From the NCBI RefSeq assembly GCF_037071985.1, contig NZ_JAXHDF010000004.1:186001-250000 (forward strand): a stretch of 64,000 nt of DNA. Direction: 5' to 3'. A program made the position numbers and the translations under genes. The DNA comes from Pseudogracilibacillus sp037071985 (GTDB taxonomy: Bacteria > Bacillota > Bacilli > Bacillales > Amphibacillaceae). Below are positions 32,022 to 41,679 of this stretch, in pieces; position 1 is the stretch's first letter; every line of letters begins with the position of its first letter. The notes beneath the pieces were generated by a model. It ran no database searches and was not told the origin of the DNA. It saw only the letters and a program-made list of their open reading frames with translations.

Positions 32022-33155
32022 TTATGGTTTTAACACAACTTTTATACAATTTTCTTTTTTATTATGGAAAATGTCATATGCATGTTCCGCTTCTACTAAT
32101 GGAAGTTCGTGCGTTATGATGTCTGTCGGATCAATTTCCCCTTTTACAATTTTATTGTACAGGGTTTTCATATACGCCCTTGCAGGAGCCTGCCCCATTT
32201 TAACCGTAATATTTCTTGAAAAAAATGGACCGAGAGGAAACATATTATAAAGTCCGCCATAAACCCCTGTCAACTGAAGGATTCCGCACTTCCTTATTGC
32301 TTTTGTCGCTATTTGAATTGGACCAAGGGTTCCACCTTGAAGTTTTAATTTTTGTTCTACAAATTCAAGTGGAGATTTTTTTCCGTCCATCCCGACACAA
32401 TCAATCACAACATCTGCCCCGCCTTTCGTTAATTCCTTTAACGTTTCTCCCATATCTTTATCTTGTGTAAAATCAAATACCTCTGTTTTATTCACTTTTC
32501 GGGCATGATTCAATCTATAATCAATATAATCAATAGCAATTACACGTTCCGCCCCTTTTTGCCAAGCAAATTTTTGTACCATTAGACCTATCGGGCCACA
32601 ACCAAGCACAATAACCGTATCTCCTGCCTTTACCTCTGCATGCTCCACACTCCAATATGCTGTTGGTAAAACATCTGATAAAAACAATAAATGTTCATCA
32701 TCAAGTTCACAATCATCTGGTACAACAAACGGAGTATAATTACCAAATGGAACACGTAAATACTCAGCTTGGCCTCCGGGAAAATCCCCAAACTTCTCAG
32801 AGTATCCGAAATATCCTCCCGTGTCGTAGTGTGGGTTTGAATTGTCACATTGACTTTGCATTTGGTTGTCACAATAAAAACAACTTCCACATGCGACAGT
32901 AAACGGAATTACGACCCGGTCTCCTTTTTTAACACGGGTTACGTCCTTTCCAACTTCTTCTACTATCCCCATCGGCTCATGCCCAATAATGTAATCAATT
33001 GGTAGTGGAAAGTTCCCTAAATATAAATGTAAATCTGATCCACAAATTGCAGTCGATGTAATTTTCACAATAATGTCCTCTGAATCTTGAATCTTAGGAT
33101 AATCTACTTTTTTAACGATTAATCTTTGTTTTCCTTGATATGTGACAGCCTTCAT
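32022..33155 (-). CDS. Zinc-dependent medium-chain alcohol dehydrogenase
   Basis: ATG 33155 is chosen because AAGGGAG precedes it; the upstream ATG would contain that site. The 377-residue protein has catalytic zinc ligands in STAICGSDLHLY and IIGHEPMGIVEE, a four-cysteine structural zinc loop CGSCFYCDNQMQSQC, and the NAD fold VIVLGCGPIGLM. It resembles the formaldehyde-dehydrogenase-like group of MDR enzymes common in bacilli. Substrate is unknown; oxidation of an alcohol or polyol with NAD+ is likely. Monocistronic. Confidence 0.85.
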   Translation of the reverse strand: MKAVTYQGKQRLIVKKVDYPKIQDSEDIIVKITSTAICGSDLHLYLGNFPLPIDYIIGHEPMGIVEEVGKDVTRVKKGDRVVIPFTVACGSCFYCDNQMQSQCDNSNPHYDTGGYFGYSEKFGDFPGGQAEYLRVPFGNYTPFVVPDDCELDDEHLLFLSDVLPTAYWSVEHAEVKAGDTVIVLGCGPIGLMVQKFAWQKGAERVIAIDYIDYRLNHARKVNKTEVFDFTQDKDMGETLKELTKGGADVVIDCVGMDGKKSPLEFVEQKLKLQGGTLGPIQIATKAIRKCGILQLTGVYGGLYNMFPLGPFFSRNITVKMGQAPARAYMKTLYNKIVKGEIDPTDIITHELPLVEAEHAYDIFHNKKENCIKVVLKP

Positions 33156-33313
33156 TGCGCTTTCTCCCTTCATCGTTCGTTCTTCAAAACACTATTAGTT
33201 TGCCTATTCACATAAATTTCATGCAATTTCTAGTTTTATAAAAGATAATGTTTAGTCTTACTTGTCCATTTTTACGCATATGTATATAGAAGAAATAACT
33301 AGGAGGACCTCAC

Positions 33314-33592
33314 ATGTTATTTTTCTTAGAAAAGGCTCTTTTTGTAATGATTTTTTTCCGTGTTTTGTCAGGTTCTATTGAAGTTTTTGCGGCTTATTTA
33401 ATGTTTCACTTTAATGACCTAGAAAAAGCAATTATTATTAATAGTTCCTTGGCTTTAATTGGTCCATTTATTTTCATTCTCACGACAATTGTCGGTTTGT
33501 TTGGAATTGCTGATAAGATCTCCATTCAAAAATTTGTTTTCATTCTTTTAGGAGTTTGTCTTATTATGTATGGGGTACTAAAAGCGGAGTAA
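33314..33592 (+). CDS. yqhV: YqhV-type small membrane protein
   Basis: The 92-residue protein has three hydrophobic segments with FRVLSGSIEVFAAYLMFHFN followed by DLEKAIIINSSLALIGP, matching the YqhV (DUF2619) proteins that in Bacillus subtilis lie near the spoIIIA cluster. Function is unknown. TAGGAGG lies nine bases before the ATG, and a bidirectional terminator follows. Confidence 0.75.
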   Translation: MLFFLEKALFVMIFFRVLSGSIEVFAAYLMFHFNDLEKAIIINSSLALIGPFIFILTTIVGLFGIADKISIQKFVFILLGVCLIMYGVLKAE

Positions 33593-33630
33593 TTCTATTA
33601 GGGTCTTATCACATTTTCATTTCTATAAAA

Positions 33631-33664
33631 AAGACGAATTCTTCCTAGCGAAGAACTCGTCTTA
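33631..33664. terminator. Terminator after yqhV
   Basis: Arms AAGACGAaTTCTTC and GAAGAActCGTCTT pair with few mismatches around a five-base loop. The flanking A tract upstream would give a T tract on the minus strand. Confidence 0.65.
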
Positions 33665-33822
33665 AGCGTATTCATTCAGAGTATGTATATTTAAGCGCAG
33701 TAACTAACGCACCTTTCTTTTATTCATTCCCCGTATGATTGACTGACGTCTAATTTCCTATTAATTTTTCAACGTTCGTATTTCACCCTTTTTATACGCA
33801 CAAACGGAAAAAGAAGTTTTTC

Positions 33823-35730
33823 TTAGAAAAGATTCCAGTAACTAAATAACCAAACAAAAAACAATGTTGTACTCGTATAAAGTGAGTAATGAATTCGACC
33901 AAAAACTCGCCACGATCTTCTTTTCCAAATGATAATTGTAAACACTGTTAATGCAATACTAAACGCAATGATTAAGTATGGAATAAAATCAAAAATTATA
34001 CTCCATTCAGGTAATTCACTGAAAGCATCTTTGGGCATTTGATAAACTGGATCAATCTCACCATTTATCGCAATACTTCCAAAAAAGAGAAGGCTAAGTG
34101 CTCCATATCCAATTGCTAATAACTTTGCTGACTTAGTAATTTTGTCTTTTTCTTTTTGTTTTTTCCGAAGAATTCGAATCACAGCAACAATTGTCCAACT
34201 TAAAAGTGTTCCAATTAGCAATAATATACTTAAAGCAAGCGCTACAAATGTAAACCCACTACTAGCATACCAAGGTGCTTTTGCATAAGTCATTGGACCA
34301 TCTGTCATTAACATCATATTTCCATTTTTATCCTTCTCAAAAACAATAGTTTTAAAATTTCCGTAAGCATCCGGAGTGCGCTCCGTTCGTTTATTCTTAA
34401 AAACTCCTGGCTCAATTTCATAAAACTGATTCGTTTCTCCAGCATGTGTAGCATATAGATACCCATCTTTATCCGTTTCCACCTGAATGATTCCTGTTAC
34501 TAAACTAATAAATTTATCCACAGTTGTTAAACTTCTCCTGTTTTGATGGTATTCACCTGCAAATTTTTCGGAACTACCATTTGTTCCCTCTTCCGACGGA
34601 GCAAACACTTCTTCTTCCATAGGAAAATACTGATCCATAAACCCTTGAAAAACTTCATTATGCACTAAGTGGTTTCCACCACTATAAGACATAAAAATTC
34701 CTACACCCTCCTCTGGTAACAAATAAAGAGAGGAGTTAAACATCATTGTGCCTCCATGATGAAACAAGACCTTTTTTTCGTTAAATGTTCCTTCTATAAA
34801 TCCTAAAGCCATTCCATCCAAAGCGGGGTGATGAGTGAATTGCTGGTTGAACATTTCTTGAACCGTTTTTTCTTCGAGGATCTTTTCATCTTTAAAGTAT
34901 CCATTTTGAAGATAAGCTATCATAAAGTGAGCCATATCTGATGCAGAACTGCTCATTGCCCCAGCTGGTACAGGGAGAAATTCAAAATCAGCTTCTCTAA
35001 ATTTTCCATCTACAAAGCGATAAGGAGTTACTGAATACTCAGATAATGATTGTGGTAAAGGCTGGTCAAACGTACTATTATTCATTGCTAACTTTTTATA
35101 AATATTCTCTTCTATATATGTTGCATAAGGCATTCCACTTACTTGTTCCACAATATACCCAGCAAGCGCCGTTCCATAATTCGAATAGGCAAGTACTTCA
35201 CCTGCTGGAAATATACGTTCAGGCAATGATTCACGAACATACTCAGTAAGTGGGGGCAAATTATTTTCTTTTAATGTAAATATTTCGGTTGAATAATCTT
35301 CAAATCCAGGCGTATGTGTTAATAAATGGCGAAGCGTTATTGGAGTTGAGCCATATAATGGGATATTAAAATCTATGTATTCATTTACATCCGTATCCAA
35401 ATCTAATTTTCCTTGTTCCACTAATTGCATGACAGCCGTCCATGTCATTAATTTAGAAATGGAACCAATTCTAAAAAGAGAAGTTTCGGGATCTACAGGA
35501 ATCTCCGATTCTATATCTGCAAACCCATATCCTTTTTCAAAAATTATTTCTCCATCATAAACAATACTAACCGCTGCATTTGGAATGTTTCCTTTGTTAA
35601 CTTTTTCTTCTATAAATTCATCAATCGTTTTCTCCATATCCTTCTGTTCAAGCGCACTTACTGTAGAATTCGTATTCATAAATAATACAAAAACAACTAA
35701 CAACCAAAACCTTTTAAATTTTTTCATCAT
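33823..35730 (-). CDS. Beta-lactamase-fold serine hydrolase with C-terminal membrane domain
   Basis: The 635-residue protein has a signal peptide (1-25), then a class C beta-lactamase/DD-peptidase-like domain: SISK (Ser90, Lys93), YSN (Tyr182) and HHGGT as the third motif. The last 160 residues hold about four to five helices separated by basic loops, anchoring it to the membrane. Such proteins are esterases, D-amino-acid peptidases or penicillin-binding-like hydrolases; they need not confer resistance. It is divergent from a TetR gene and both promoters carry the same palindrome (35751-35764, 35854-35867), so it is probably the regulated target. AAAGGAG precedes the start. Confidence 0.88.
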   Translation of the reverse strand: MMKKFKRFWLLVVFVLFMNTNSTVSALEQKDMEKTIDEFIEEKVNKGNIPNAAVSIVYDGEIIFEKGYGFADIESEIPVDPETSLFRIGSISKLMTWTAVMQLVEQGKLDLDTDVNEYIDFNIPLYGSTPITLRHLLTHTPGFEDYSTEIFTLKENNLPPLTEYVRESLPERIFPAGEVLAYSNYGTALAGYIVEQVSGMPYATYIEENIYKKLAMNNSTFDQPLPQSLSEYSVTPYRFVDGKFREADFEFLPVPAGAMSSSASDMAHFMIAYLQNGYFKDEKILEEKTVQEMFNQQFTHHPALDGMALGFIEGTFNEKKVLFHHGGTMMFNSSLYLLPEEGVGIFMSYSGGNHLVHNEVFQGFMDQYFPMEEEVFAPSEEGTNGSSEKFAGEYHQNRRSLTTVDKFISLVTGIIQVETDKDGYLYATHAGETNQFYEIEPGVFKNKRTERTPDAYGNFKTIVFEKDKNGNMMLMTDGPMTYAKAPWYASSGFTFVALALSILLLIGTLLSWTIVAVIRILRKKQKEKDKITKSAKLLAIGYGALSLLFFGSIAINGEIDPVYQMPKDAFSELPEWSIIFDFIPYLIIAFSIALTVFTIIIWKRRSWRVFGRIHYSLYTSTTLFFVWLFSYWNLF

Positions 35731-35750
35731 ATTCTCCTTTTGTATATCAC

Positions 35751-35764
35751 TTGATATATATCAA
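35751..35764. promoter_or_regulatory. TetR-type operator candidate, copy 1
   Basis: TTGATATATATCAA is a perfect palindrome, about 20 bases upstream of the serine hydrolase start. Its core TGATATATATCA recurs at 35855-35866. Confidence 0.7.
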
Positions 35765-35853
35765 TAGATTTATTATAAATGGTATACTTTTGTTTGTAAA
35801 CTATTTTTTTCAAATTTGACAATCGTATTAACTAGAAATAGAATATGTATCTA

Positions 35854-35867
35854 CTGATATATATCAG
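35854..35867. promoter_or_regulatory. TetR-type operator candidate, copy 2
   Basis: CTGATATATATCAG is a perfect palindrome that ends just before the ribosome site of the tetR gene, a position typical of autorepression. Confidence 0.7.
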
Positions 35868-35888
35868 AAAAAAGGAGAATAATTCGCG

Positions 35889-36461
35889 ATGGCCCCACGA
35901 AAAAAGTTTTCTAAACAAGATATAATAAATGCTGCTTTTGAAATTGCTAGAAAAGAAGGATTAGATGCAATAACAATAAGAAAAGTAGCAAAACAACTTG
36001 GCAGCTCAATTGCACCAATCTATGTTAATTTTGATGAAGTAGATGAACTTATTCAAGAAGTTATTCATCATACAAATGAGGTTGCGAAGCGGTTAGTTTT
36101 AGAACAAAATTCAGGACATCCATTCCGCGATATAGGAATCGGCGGGATAAAATTTGCGAGAGAGTATAGTGTTTTATATCGAGATTTATTTATGAAAAAC
36201 AACCCTCACATGCAGCACAATGAAGAAAGTTTTGAGTTTGCCATCAAGCAAATGAAGCAAGACCCAAATTTACACGGATTTACCGATGAGGAATTAAAAG
36301 ATATTATATTAAAAATGGATATATTCCATACAGGTCTCGCGGTTCAAGTAGCAAACGGTTTACTTCCTGAATATGTTACAGAGGAAAAAATGATTGAAAT
36401 GTTGGATTCAGTGGCTGAAGATATCGTGATTGCAGCACAAACTCGCAACGAGGATAGGTAA
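35889..36461 (+). CDS. TetR/AcrR-family regulator
   Basis: The 190-residue protein has the TetR DNA-binding head (KFSKQDIINAAFEIARKEGL, then ITIRKVAKQLGSSIAPIYVN) and an all-helical ligand-binding part. The QLGSSIAPIYVNF turn departs from the usual VSxGxLYxHF, but the placement is clear. It is divergent from the serine hydrolase gene with two identical palindromes between them, so it most likely represses both itself and the hydrolase until an unknown ligand binds. AAAAGGAG precedes the ATG. Confidence 0.88.
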   Translation: MAPRKKFSKQDIINAAFEIARKEGLDAITIRKVAKQLGSSIAPIYVNFDEVDELIQEVIHHTNEVAKRLVLEQNSGHPFRDIGIGGIKFAREYSVLYRDLFMKNNPHMQHNEESFEFAIKQMKQDPNLHGFTDEELKDIILKMDIFHTGLAVQVANGLLPEYVTEEKMIEMLDSVAEDIVIAAQTRNEDR

Positions 36462-36599
36462 TGAAAAATCTGTTCATTTTTGAACGGAGAAATAATCACT
36501 CATGCTTTCAATCAGAATTGAAGAATAGATGAAGAAGTTGGACTGGGCCTAGAGAGTAAGACGTTGAACTTAGTTAGGGAATGATAACCGTTAAGCAAG

Positions 36600-36626
36600 A
36601 ATCCCTACACAAAGGTAGGGATCGTT
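36600..36626. terminator. Hairpin between tetR and the convergent hydrolase gene
   Basis: Perfect eight-base arms ATCCCTAC and GTAGGGAT. Only short T runs follow on either strand, so termination may be partial. Confidence 0.55.
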
Positions 36627-36629
36627 TAT

Positions 36630-37235
36630 TTAGAAATTAGTCTCATACCAGCTTCGGGAAGCCCCAAATTCTTCGCCTGTTAAATAATGTCCGCTGTTTT
36701 CCCAATGCAATTCAACCGAAGCACCTGCAGCCTTTAGTAAAGAAAATAATTCTGTAGATTCCTCAGGTGGACAAAGTGGATCATTTTTTCCAGCCCCAAT
36801 AAAAACTTGCTTACTAGTTAAATCAGGAAGATCAATCCCTCGTCTTGGCACCATCGGATGATAAAGAATTGCACCTTTTAATGCATCCTTATAGTGAAAT
36901 AATAAACTTGCCGCGATGTTCGCTCCATTTGAATATCCGATAGCGACAATCTTATCCCGCTCAAAATGATATTGTTCGGCTGCTTGGTCTAAAAATTCAT
37001 AAAGTTCTTTTGTGCGAAAGATCAGATCTTCTTCATCAAATACTCCTTCTGAAATGCGCTTAAAAAAACGAGACATGCCGTTCTCTGAAACATTGCCGCG
37101 CACACTTAGTACAGATGCTTCTGGGTCAATCTTTTTTGTTAATGGGATTAAATCCTTTTCCGTCCCACCAGTACCATGTAACATTAATAAAGTCGGTCTA
37201 GAAGGAACGGTACCAGCTTGATAAACATGATTCAA
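36630..37235 (-). CDS. Alpha/beta hydrolase of the phospholipase/carboxylesterase family (MhqD-like)
   Basis: A TTG start at 37235 is preferred: the GTG three codons earlier touches the AAAGGAG site. The 201-residue protein has LLMLHGTGGTEKDL (oxyanion loop), the nucleophile GYSNG, GAGKNDPLCP (acid) and NSGHYLTGEE (His), the complete triad. It resembles MhqD-type carboxylesterases of bacilli, some of which belong to quinone-stress operons; no quinone regulator is nearby here. Cytosolic, monocistronic. Confidence 0.85.
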   Translation of the reverse strand: MNHVYQAGTVPSRPTLLMLHGTGGTEKDLIPLTKKIDPEASVLSVRGNVSENGMSRFFKRISEGVFDEEDLIFRTKELYEFLDQAAEQYHFERDKIVAIGYSNGANIAASLLFHYKDALKGAILYHPMVPRRGIDLPDLTSKQVFIGAGKNDPLCPPEESTELFSLLKAAGASVELHWENSGHYLTGEEFGASRSWYETNF

Positions 37236-37309
37236 AGAAAACACTCCTTTAAATTATTAAATCGCTTCCATCAATCCATCTAAAAACTTTTTCTATGTAT
37301 AACATTATG

Positions 37310-37780
37310 TCAATCAATAAATAAAGCAAATACGTAATTTGCTGTACCTTGTTCCCACTTTCCCTCTAGTTCATAAAGGACGTTTCCTTTAAACAATGAC
37401 AAATCTATGTCTTCGTAAGTAGCAATCACTCTTTCATCATCCCAAACCTTAACAGAATATTCATTAGGTGGATAGTCAAATAATAATCCCACTTCTGCAT
37501 CAGCATGGACGGATGTTGCTTCATTAAAATCAACTAATTCAGGTGGGGCTGCAATGTCAGTCTGCGTATGTACTGTTTCCCCATTTTCAGAAACATACTC
37601 CCAACTAAAGCCTCCAGAAACTGTACGAATTGTTTGTTCACCTATAGCAATTGTTAAACTTGGCGGTTCTTTTAAATTCTTTCCTATCTTTTCTGTATAT
37701 TCGTTTCTTTCATTTTTTGACGAACATCCCAAAGAAAAAATTAATAATAAACATATGATTCCAATATACCCGTATCTCAT
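37310..37780 (-). CDS. Small lipoprotein of unknown function
   Basis: ATG 37780 is preferred because GAGGG is then eight bases away. The 156-residue product has a lipoprotein signal ending SLGC (lipidated Cys at about residue 19), so it is attached to the outer face of the membrane. The mature part contains GGFSWEYVSENGETVHTQTD, AEVGLLFDYPPNEYSVKVWD and a GKWEQGTANYVFAL ending seen in several uncharacterised Bacillus lipoproteins. No enzymatic motif is visible. Confidence 0.75.
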   Translation of the reverse strand: MRYGYIGIICLLLIFSLGCSSKNERNEYTEKIGKNLKEPPSLTIAIGEQTIRTVSGGFSWEYVSENGETVHTQTDIAAPPELVDFNEATSVHADAEVGLLFDYPPNEYSVKVWDDERVIATYEDIDLSLFKGNVLYELEGKWEQGTANYVFALFID

Positions 37781-37921
37781 CTCTTTTTCCCTCATTTCCC
37801 GTACATATCTCCTCTCATTATACTAATATTTCCTAAAAACGAAATAAGTAATGATTGATTTTTGATAAAAAGGGAATCTGTAAGAATATGCTTAGCAGGG
37901 TTATGAGAGGAGTTGTTTTAT

Positions 37922-39592
37922 ATGTTGAAAGAAAAGATAAAACACACACAGCGATATCAAGAAATTATGAATGCTTTTTTAAAAAATGGATTTAGTCATT
38001 TTTTGTTTCGGATTGGATTAATAAATAGTCCTTCTTCCACTAATTCATCTGAAAAAGGTAGTATGAACTTACAAGATATTGGAATAAAACTCCGAGAGAC
38101 TATGCAAAAACTCGGTCCAACTTTTATTAAACTTGGACAAATTGCGAGTACACGTCGCGACATCATACCAGATGAGATAGCAGATGAACTAGAAAAACTG
38201 CAAGATGATGTTCAATCATTTCCCTTTGAAATAGTAAAAGATATTATTGAACACGAATTGAAAGACTCCTTGGATCATTTATTCAAAGAATTCGAAACAA
38301 CACCATTAGCCACCGCTTCAATTGGTCAAGTACATGTGGCTAAGCTATTATCTGGTAAAGAAGTAGCAATTAAAGTTCAGCGACCTGACATTGTGCCAAG
38401 CATTGAGATCGACTTGGACATTTTACAAAGTTTAGCTAATATGATCGAATCTAGATGGGAATGGGCCAAAACATACCACTTAAAAGAGATGATTGAGGAA
38501 TTTTCAAACTCCTTACATAACGAACTTAATTACAGAATGGAAGGTCGAAACAGCGAAAGGATTGCAAAACAATTTAGAGAAACAAAAGCCATTCATATTC
38601 CTACCGTATATTGGGATTATACAACAAATAAAGTACTTACAATGGAACGAATTGTCGGGATAAAAGTAAATCATTTTGATAAGCTTAAGGAAGATGGATA
38701 CGATCTCTCCCTTCTTGCTGAACGTATTGCCCAATCAATGCTTCATCAAATACTTGAGGAAGGGCTCTTCCATGGTGATCCTCATTCAGGTAATATTTAT
38801 ATAATGCCAAATAATCGAATTGCTTATCTCGACTTTGGCATGGTTGGTCGACTTAGTGATGACTTAAAATATCATTTTACTTCCCTTATTATAAATCTTC
38901 AAAAAGGAGATACCAATGGAATAATTAAAACATTTACAAAATGGGGTGTTTTGAATGAGGACACCAATATGACCACGCTTCAACGGGACATCGACATGTT
39001 ACAGACAAAATATTATGATGTTCCATTTAAAGAAATTAGTCTAGGCAAAGTGATTATTGACGTGTTTACTATTGCATACAAACATAAAATTGAAATACCA
39101 ACGGATATTACGATACTTGGTAAAGTAATTTTAACCCTCGAAAGTATTATAGAAAAATTAGATCCTACATTCAGTATTATGAAGGCTATCGAACCTTACG
39201 GTAAAAGACTTCTTTTGAAACGATTCAACCCTAAAAATATTGCCCAACATTCATGGGACCAACTTATTGAAAACATTGAATATTTATCTGAATTACCGAA
39301 AGATATACAAGAGATTACGAATACGATTAAAAAAGGTAAACTTCGTTTAGATATTAATATGAATGAACTACACAACTTTTTAAAGCGTCTTGATCGAGTT
39401 AGTAATCGATTATCTTTTAGTATCATTTTACTTTCATTTAGCATCTTAATGGGAGGACTGATTATTGGCGCTTCCATCTTAGGGCAAACTACCTTGTTAT
39501 TTAGATTACCTGTCATAGAATTTGGATTTGTGATTGCTACGTTAATGTTCTTATTTATGATCTACACAATCATACGATCTGGGAAAATGTAG
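37922..39592 (+). CDS. ABC1/AarF/UbiB-family atypical kinase
   Basis: ATG 37922 is used, nine bases after GAGAGGAG. The 556-residue protein has the N-terminal KxGQ motif (LGPTFIKLGQIAS), an ASIGQVHVAKL glycine-loop replacement, VAIKVQRP (lysine), HGDPHSGNIY (catalytic loop), LDFGMVG (metal loop), and two hydrophobic helices at the C-terminus. UbiB-type proteins are ATPases or kinases linked to isoprenoid-quinone biosynthesis or lipid handling. In menaquinone-using bacilli the role is unclear. Monocistronic. Confidence 0.9.
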   Translation: MLKEKIKHTQRYQEIMNAFLKNGFSHFLFRIGLINSPSSTNSSEKGSMNLQDIGIKLRETMQKLGPTFIKLGQIASTRRDIIPDEIADELEKLQDDVQSFPFEIVKDIIEHELKDSLDHLFKEFETTPLATASIGQVHVAKLLSGKEVAIKVQRPDIVPSIEIDLDILQSLANMIESRWEWAKTYHLKEMIEEFSNSLHNELNYRMEGRNSERIAKQFRETKAIHIPTVYWDYTTNKVLTMERIVGIKVNHFDKLKEDGYDLSLLAERIAQSMLHQILEEGLFHGDPHSGNIYIMPNNRIAYLDFGMVGRLSDDLKYHFTSLIINLQKGDTNGIIKTFTKWGVLNEDTNMTTLQRDIDMLQTKYYDVPFKEISLGKVIIDVFTIAYKHKIEIPTDITILGKVILTLESIIEKLDPTFSIMKAIEPYGKRLLLKRFNPKNIAQHSWDQLIENIEYLSELPKDIQEITNTIKKGKLRLDINMNELHNFLKRLDRVSNRLSFSIILLSFSILMGGLIIGASILGQTTLLFRLPVIEFGFVIATLMFLFMIYTIIRSGKM

Positions 39593-39701
39593 CCCACTCT
39601 CTATAGAAAGGTCATTTCATAGATCAGGGAATATTTCACTATTATTCGTTCCCCTAAAAACAAAAAACATATAGTAGAGTATGATTAACATCCACCTAAT
39701 A

Positions 39702-39757
39702 AAAACAAAGGACGCTTACAAGGGATCTAATTAATTCCTACCTTGTTGACGTCCTTC
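39702..39757 (-). terminator. Terminator of the ydjGHI operon
   Basis: Arms AAGGACG (39708-39714) and CGTCCTT (39750-39756) with further pairing TACAAGG/CCTaccTTGT inside; on the minus strand TTTGTTTTTATT follows. Confidence 0.8.
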
Positions 39758-39776
39758 ACTATATTCTAAATTTATT

Positions 39777-40784
39777 TTAAACCAATTTATGCCCACAATT
39801 ACTACAGAAATTTCCTCCACTAGTTTTCGTACCACAATTCGGACAAAAATTAGGGATATTTTTATTTTCAGATGAGGCATCATTCGTTTGGTTTTGTTGA
39901 GTATGTTGCTGATTAGACGGCTGTTGTCCGGCTTGTGTGGACTCTCTCATATTACGCATCATTTCATTTGCAACATTCATTCCCATCATCATACCAGTCA
40001 TATCAGAAGCCGTACTTCCACCTTTAATTTTTCCAGAACTAATCCCATCTGTCATCTCAATTGTCTGATATTTATTTACATCGCCAACCATATGATGAGA
40101 TGCAGATTTTTTAATCATTTCCCTAATTTCTTTCGGATAATTAAAATCCATTATATAGAAATTTGTAATCGTCATCCCATCATTAATAATTTGCATATCT
40201 AAATCTTCTTTAATTCCATCTGCAATTTCACTCGCATTGTTTTGCAAATTGAACATGTCTTTTCCTTCTCTACCAATCCATTTCATCAATAACTGATCAA
40301 GCACAGAAGTAATTCTAATTTTTACATCCTCTACTAAATATCGGTCACGCATTCCAGCAATACTATCAATCAAAGTAACATAATCATTCACCTTAAAATT
40401 AAATGTTCCATTTGCACGAACTGGAATCCCACCAGGTAACTGGGGTGTCGGCAAATGAATCGCACCTTTCGTTCCCCATTTCACCGTGAATTGTTTCGTA
40501 TTTACAAATAGAACTTCGCACCGCATCCCGCTAGCAAAACCAAATTTATATCCTTTTAATGTTGAAAGAAACGGAATAATATCTGAATCGACCTCATAAT
40601 CTCCTGCTTCTTCAAAAATTCCCTCAATTCTTCCATGATTGAAAAATATCGCATCCTGCCCCGGACGAATAATCAATTTACTACCCTTTTTGATTTCATT
40701 ATTCGGCCATTTCCAAAAAATCATATCTTCTCGGAACTCATCCCATTCAATGACATTCGCTAACTGACTTCTAAAAAAACTCAT
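39777..40784 (-). CDS. ydjI: SPFH-domain protein with C-terminal zinc ribbon
   Basis: ATG 40784 has AAGGGAG eight bases upstream. The 335-residue protein has an SPFH/virion-core-like domain (about 1-215, with IRPGQDAIFFNHGRIEGIFE), a glutamine-rich linker, and a zinc ribbon FCPNCGTKTSGGNFCSNCG at the end. It matches YdjI, which in Bacillus subtilis is encoded with PspA, YdjG and YdjH and helps recruit PspA to the membrane during envelope stress. Here the same gene order is kept. Last gene of the block. Confidence 0.9.
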   Translation of the reverse strand: MSFFRSQLANVIEWDEFREDMIFWKWPNNEIKKGSKLIIRPGQDAIFFNHGRIEGIFEEAGDYEVDSDIIPFLSTLKGYKFGFASGMRCEVLFVNTKQFTVKWGTKGAIHLPTPQLPGGIPVRANGTFNFKVNDYVTLIDSIAGMRDRYLVEDVKIRITSVLDQLLMKWIGREGKDMFNLQNNASEIADGIKEDLDMQIINDGMTITNFYIMDFNYPKEIREMIKKSASHHMVGDVNKYQTIEMTDGISSGKIKGGSTASDMTGMMMGMNVANEMMRNMRESTQAGQQPSNQQHTQQNQTNDASSENKNIPNFCPNCGTKTSGGNFCSNCGHKLV

Positions 40785-40884
40785 TTGCAATACTCCCTTC
40801 TTTTTTCGTACGTTCTGACAAAAAACGCTCCATCTATTAAATTACATATCTCACAGATTGAATGTCCTTGCTTCATTCAGAATT

Positions 40885-41679
40885 TTAAAATTTCCCTCTA
40901 CTGCTACTTCTCATCGTACCACCACTTGTGCGACCGATGCTACCTCCGCCGCCACGACCTCCACCACCACTACTGGACTGTTTCGGTTTACGACGCTTTG
41001 TTACTGTTGTACGGATATATTGGTCACGTTTTCCAAGAATTTTTGTCCGATCCATATCTCGATATGTTGTAGATGTCGTTGTCATTCTAGGTTCAACACT
41101 TCTGGCCATCGCCCACACAATTGCAGCAGCAATTCCCACCCCAATAGCCAGTTGTACCCATGTATTAAAAAGTGGATTAGCTGGATTAACGCCTTCCCGA
41201 TACTGCATATATTTTGCGGAAAGCGTAATAAATGATTCAAAGGCATTAAAATAATCGCCATTAGAGAGAGAAGGAGTAATTTTTTCTCGGATTATTGTTA
41301 ATCGATCGGGATCTAACTTTCTACGTATGTCGCTATAACTGGAGAGTATGACATCACGTTCCGTCATATTTAGTCCAAGCAACACTACATTTTCATCCAT
41401 TTCTCCATATTGCTCATCATAAAAATCATCCATATAGATTTGCAAATCTTTCTCCGAGTCTTCAACTGTTACGATAATAAACTCTGTATTTCGTTTATTG
41501 CTATATTTTGCAGCTAATTTTTCTACTTTTTCAATTTCAGTATCCGATAATAGATTTGCTTCGTCAAAGACTCGTTGTTTGCTAGAGTCGGCTTGTGCTT
41601 CCATAGATAAAAAAGTGGATAGGAAGATAAAAGCAATTAGAAATAAAATAAATATTTTACCAAGCTGTTTCTTCACCAT
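40885..41679 (-). CDS. ydjH: TPM-domain membrane protein
   Basis: ATG 41679 is chosen because GGAGGCG precedes it; this start overlaps the ydjG stop by seven bases. The 264-residue protein has a signal anchor (about 6-28), an extracytoplasmic TPM domain (RVFDEANLLSDTEIEKVEKL to about 150), a second helix near 175-195, and a Gly/Arg/Ser-rich tail (GGGGRGGGGSIGR). In bacilli YdjH with YdjG forms the membrane platform for YdjI and PspA. Confidence 0.9.
   Translation of the reverse strand: MVKKQLGKIFILFLIAFIFLSTFLSMEAQADSSKQRVFDEANLLSDTEIEKVEKLAAKYSNKRNTEFIIVTVEDSEKDLQIYMDDFYDEQYGEMDENVVLLGLNMTERDVILSSYSDIRRKLDPDRLTIIREKITPSLSNGDYFNAFESFITLSAKYMQYREGVNPANPLFNTWVQLAIGVGIAAAIVWAMARSVEPRMTTTSTTYRDMDRTKILGKRDQYIRTTVTKRRKPKQSSSGGGGRGGGGSIGRTSGGTMRSSSRGKF

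Noticed and set aside
36541..36552. GGACTGGGCC motif, also seen as GACTGGGCC near 62060
   Set aside because: Only nine bases are shared and flanks differ, so I do not call a repeat family.
40785..41254. Cys/Arg/His-rich plus-strand frames opposite ydjH
   Set aside because: They are shadows of the Gly/Arg/Ser-rich tail of YdjH.
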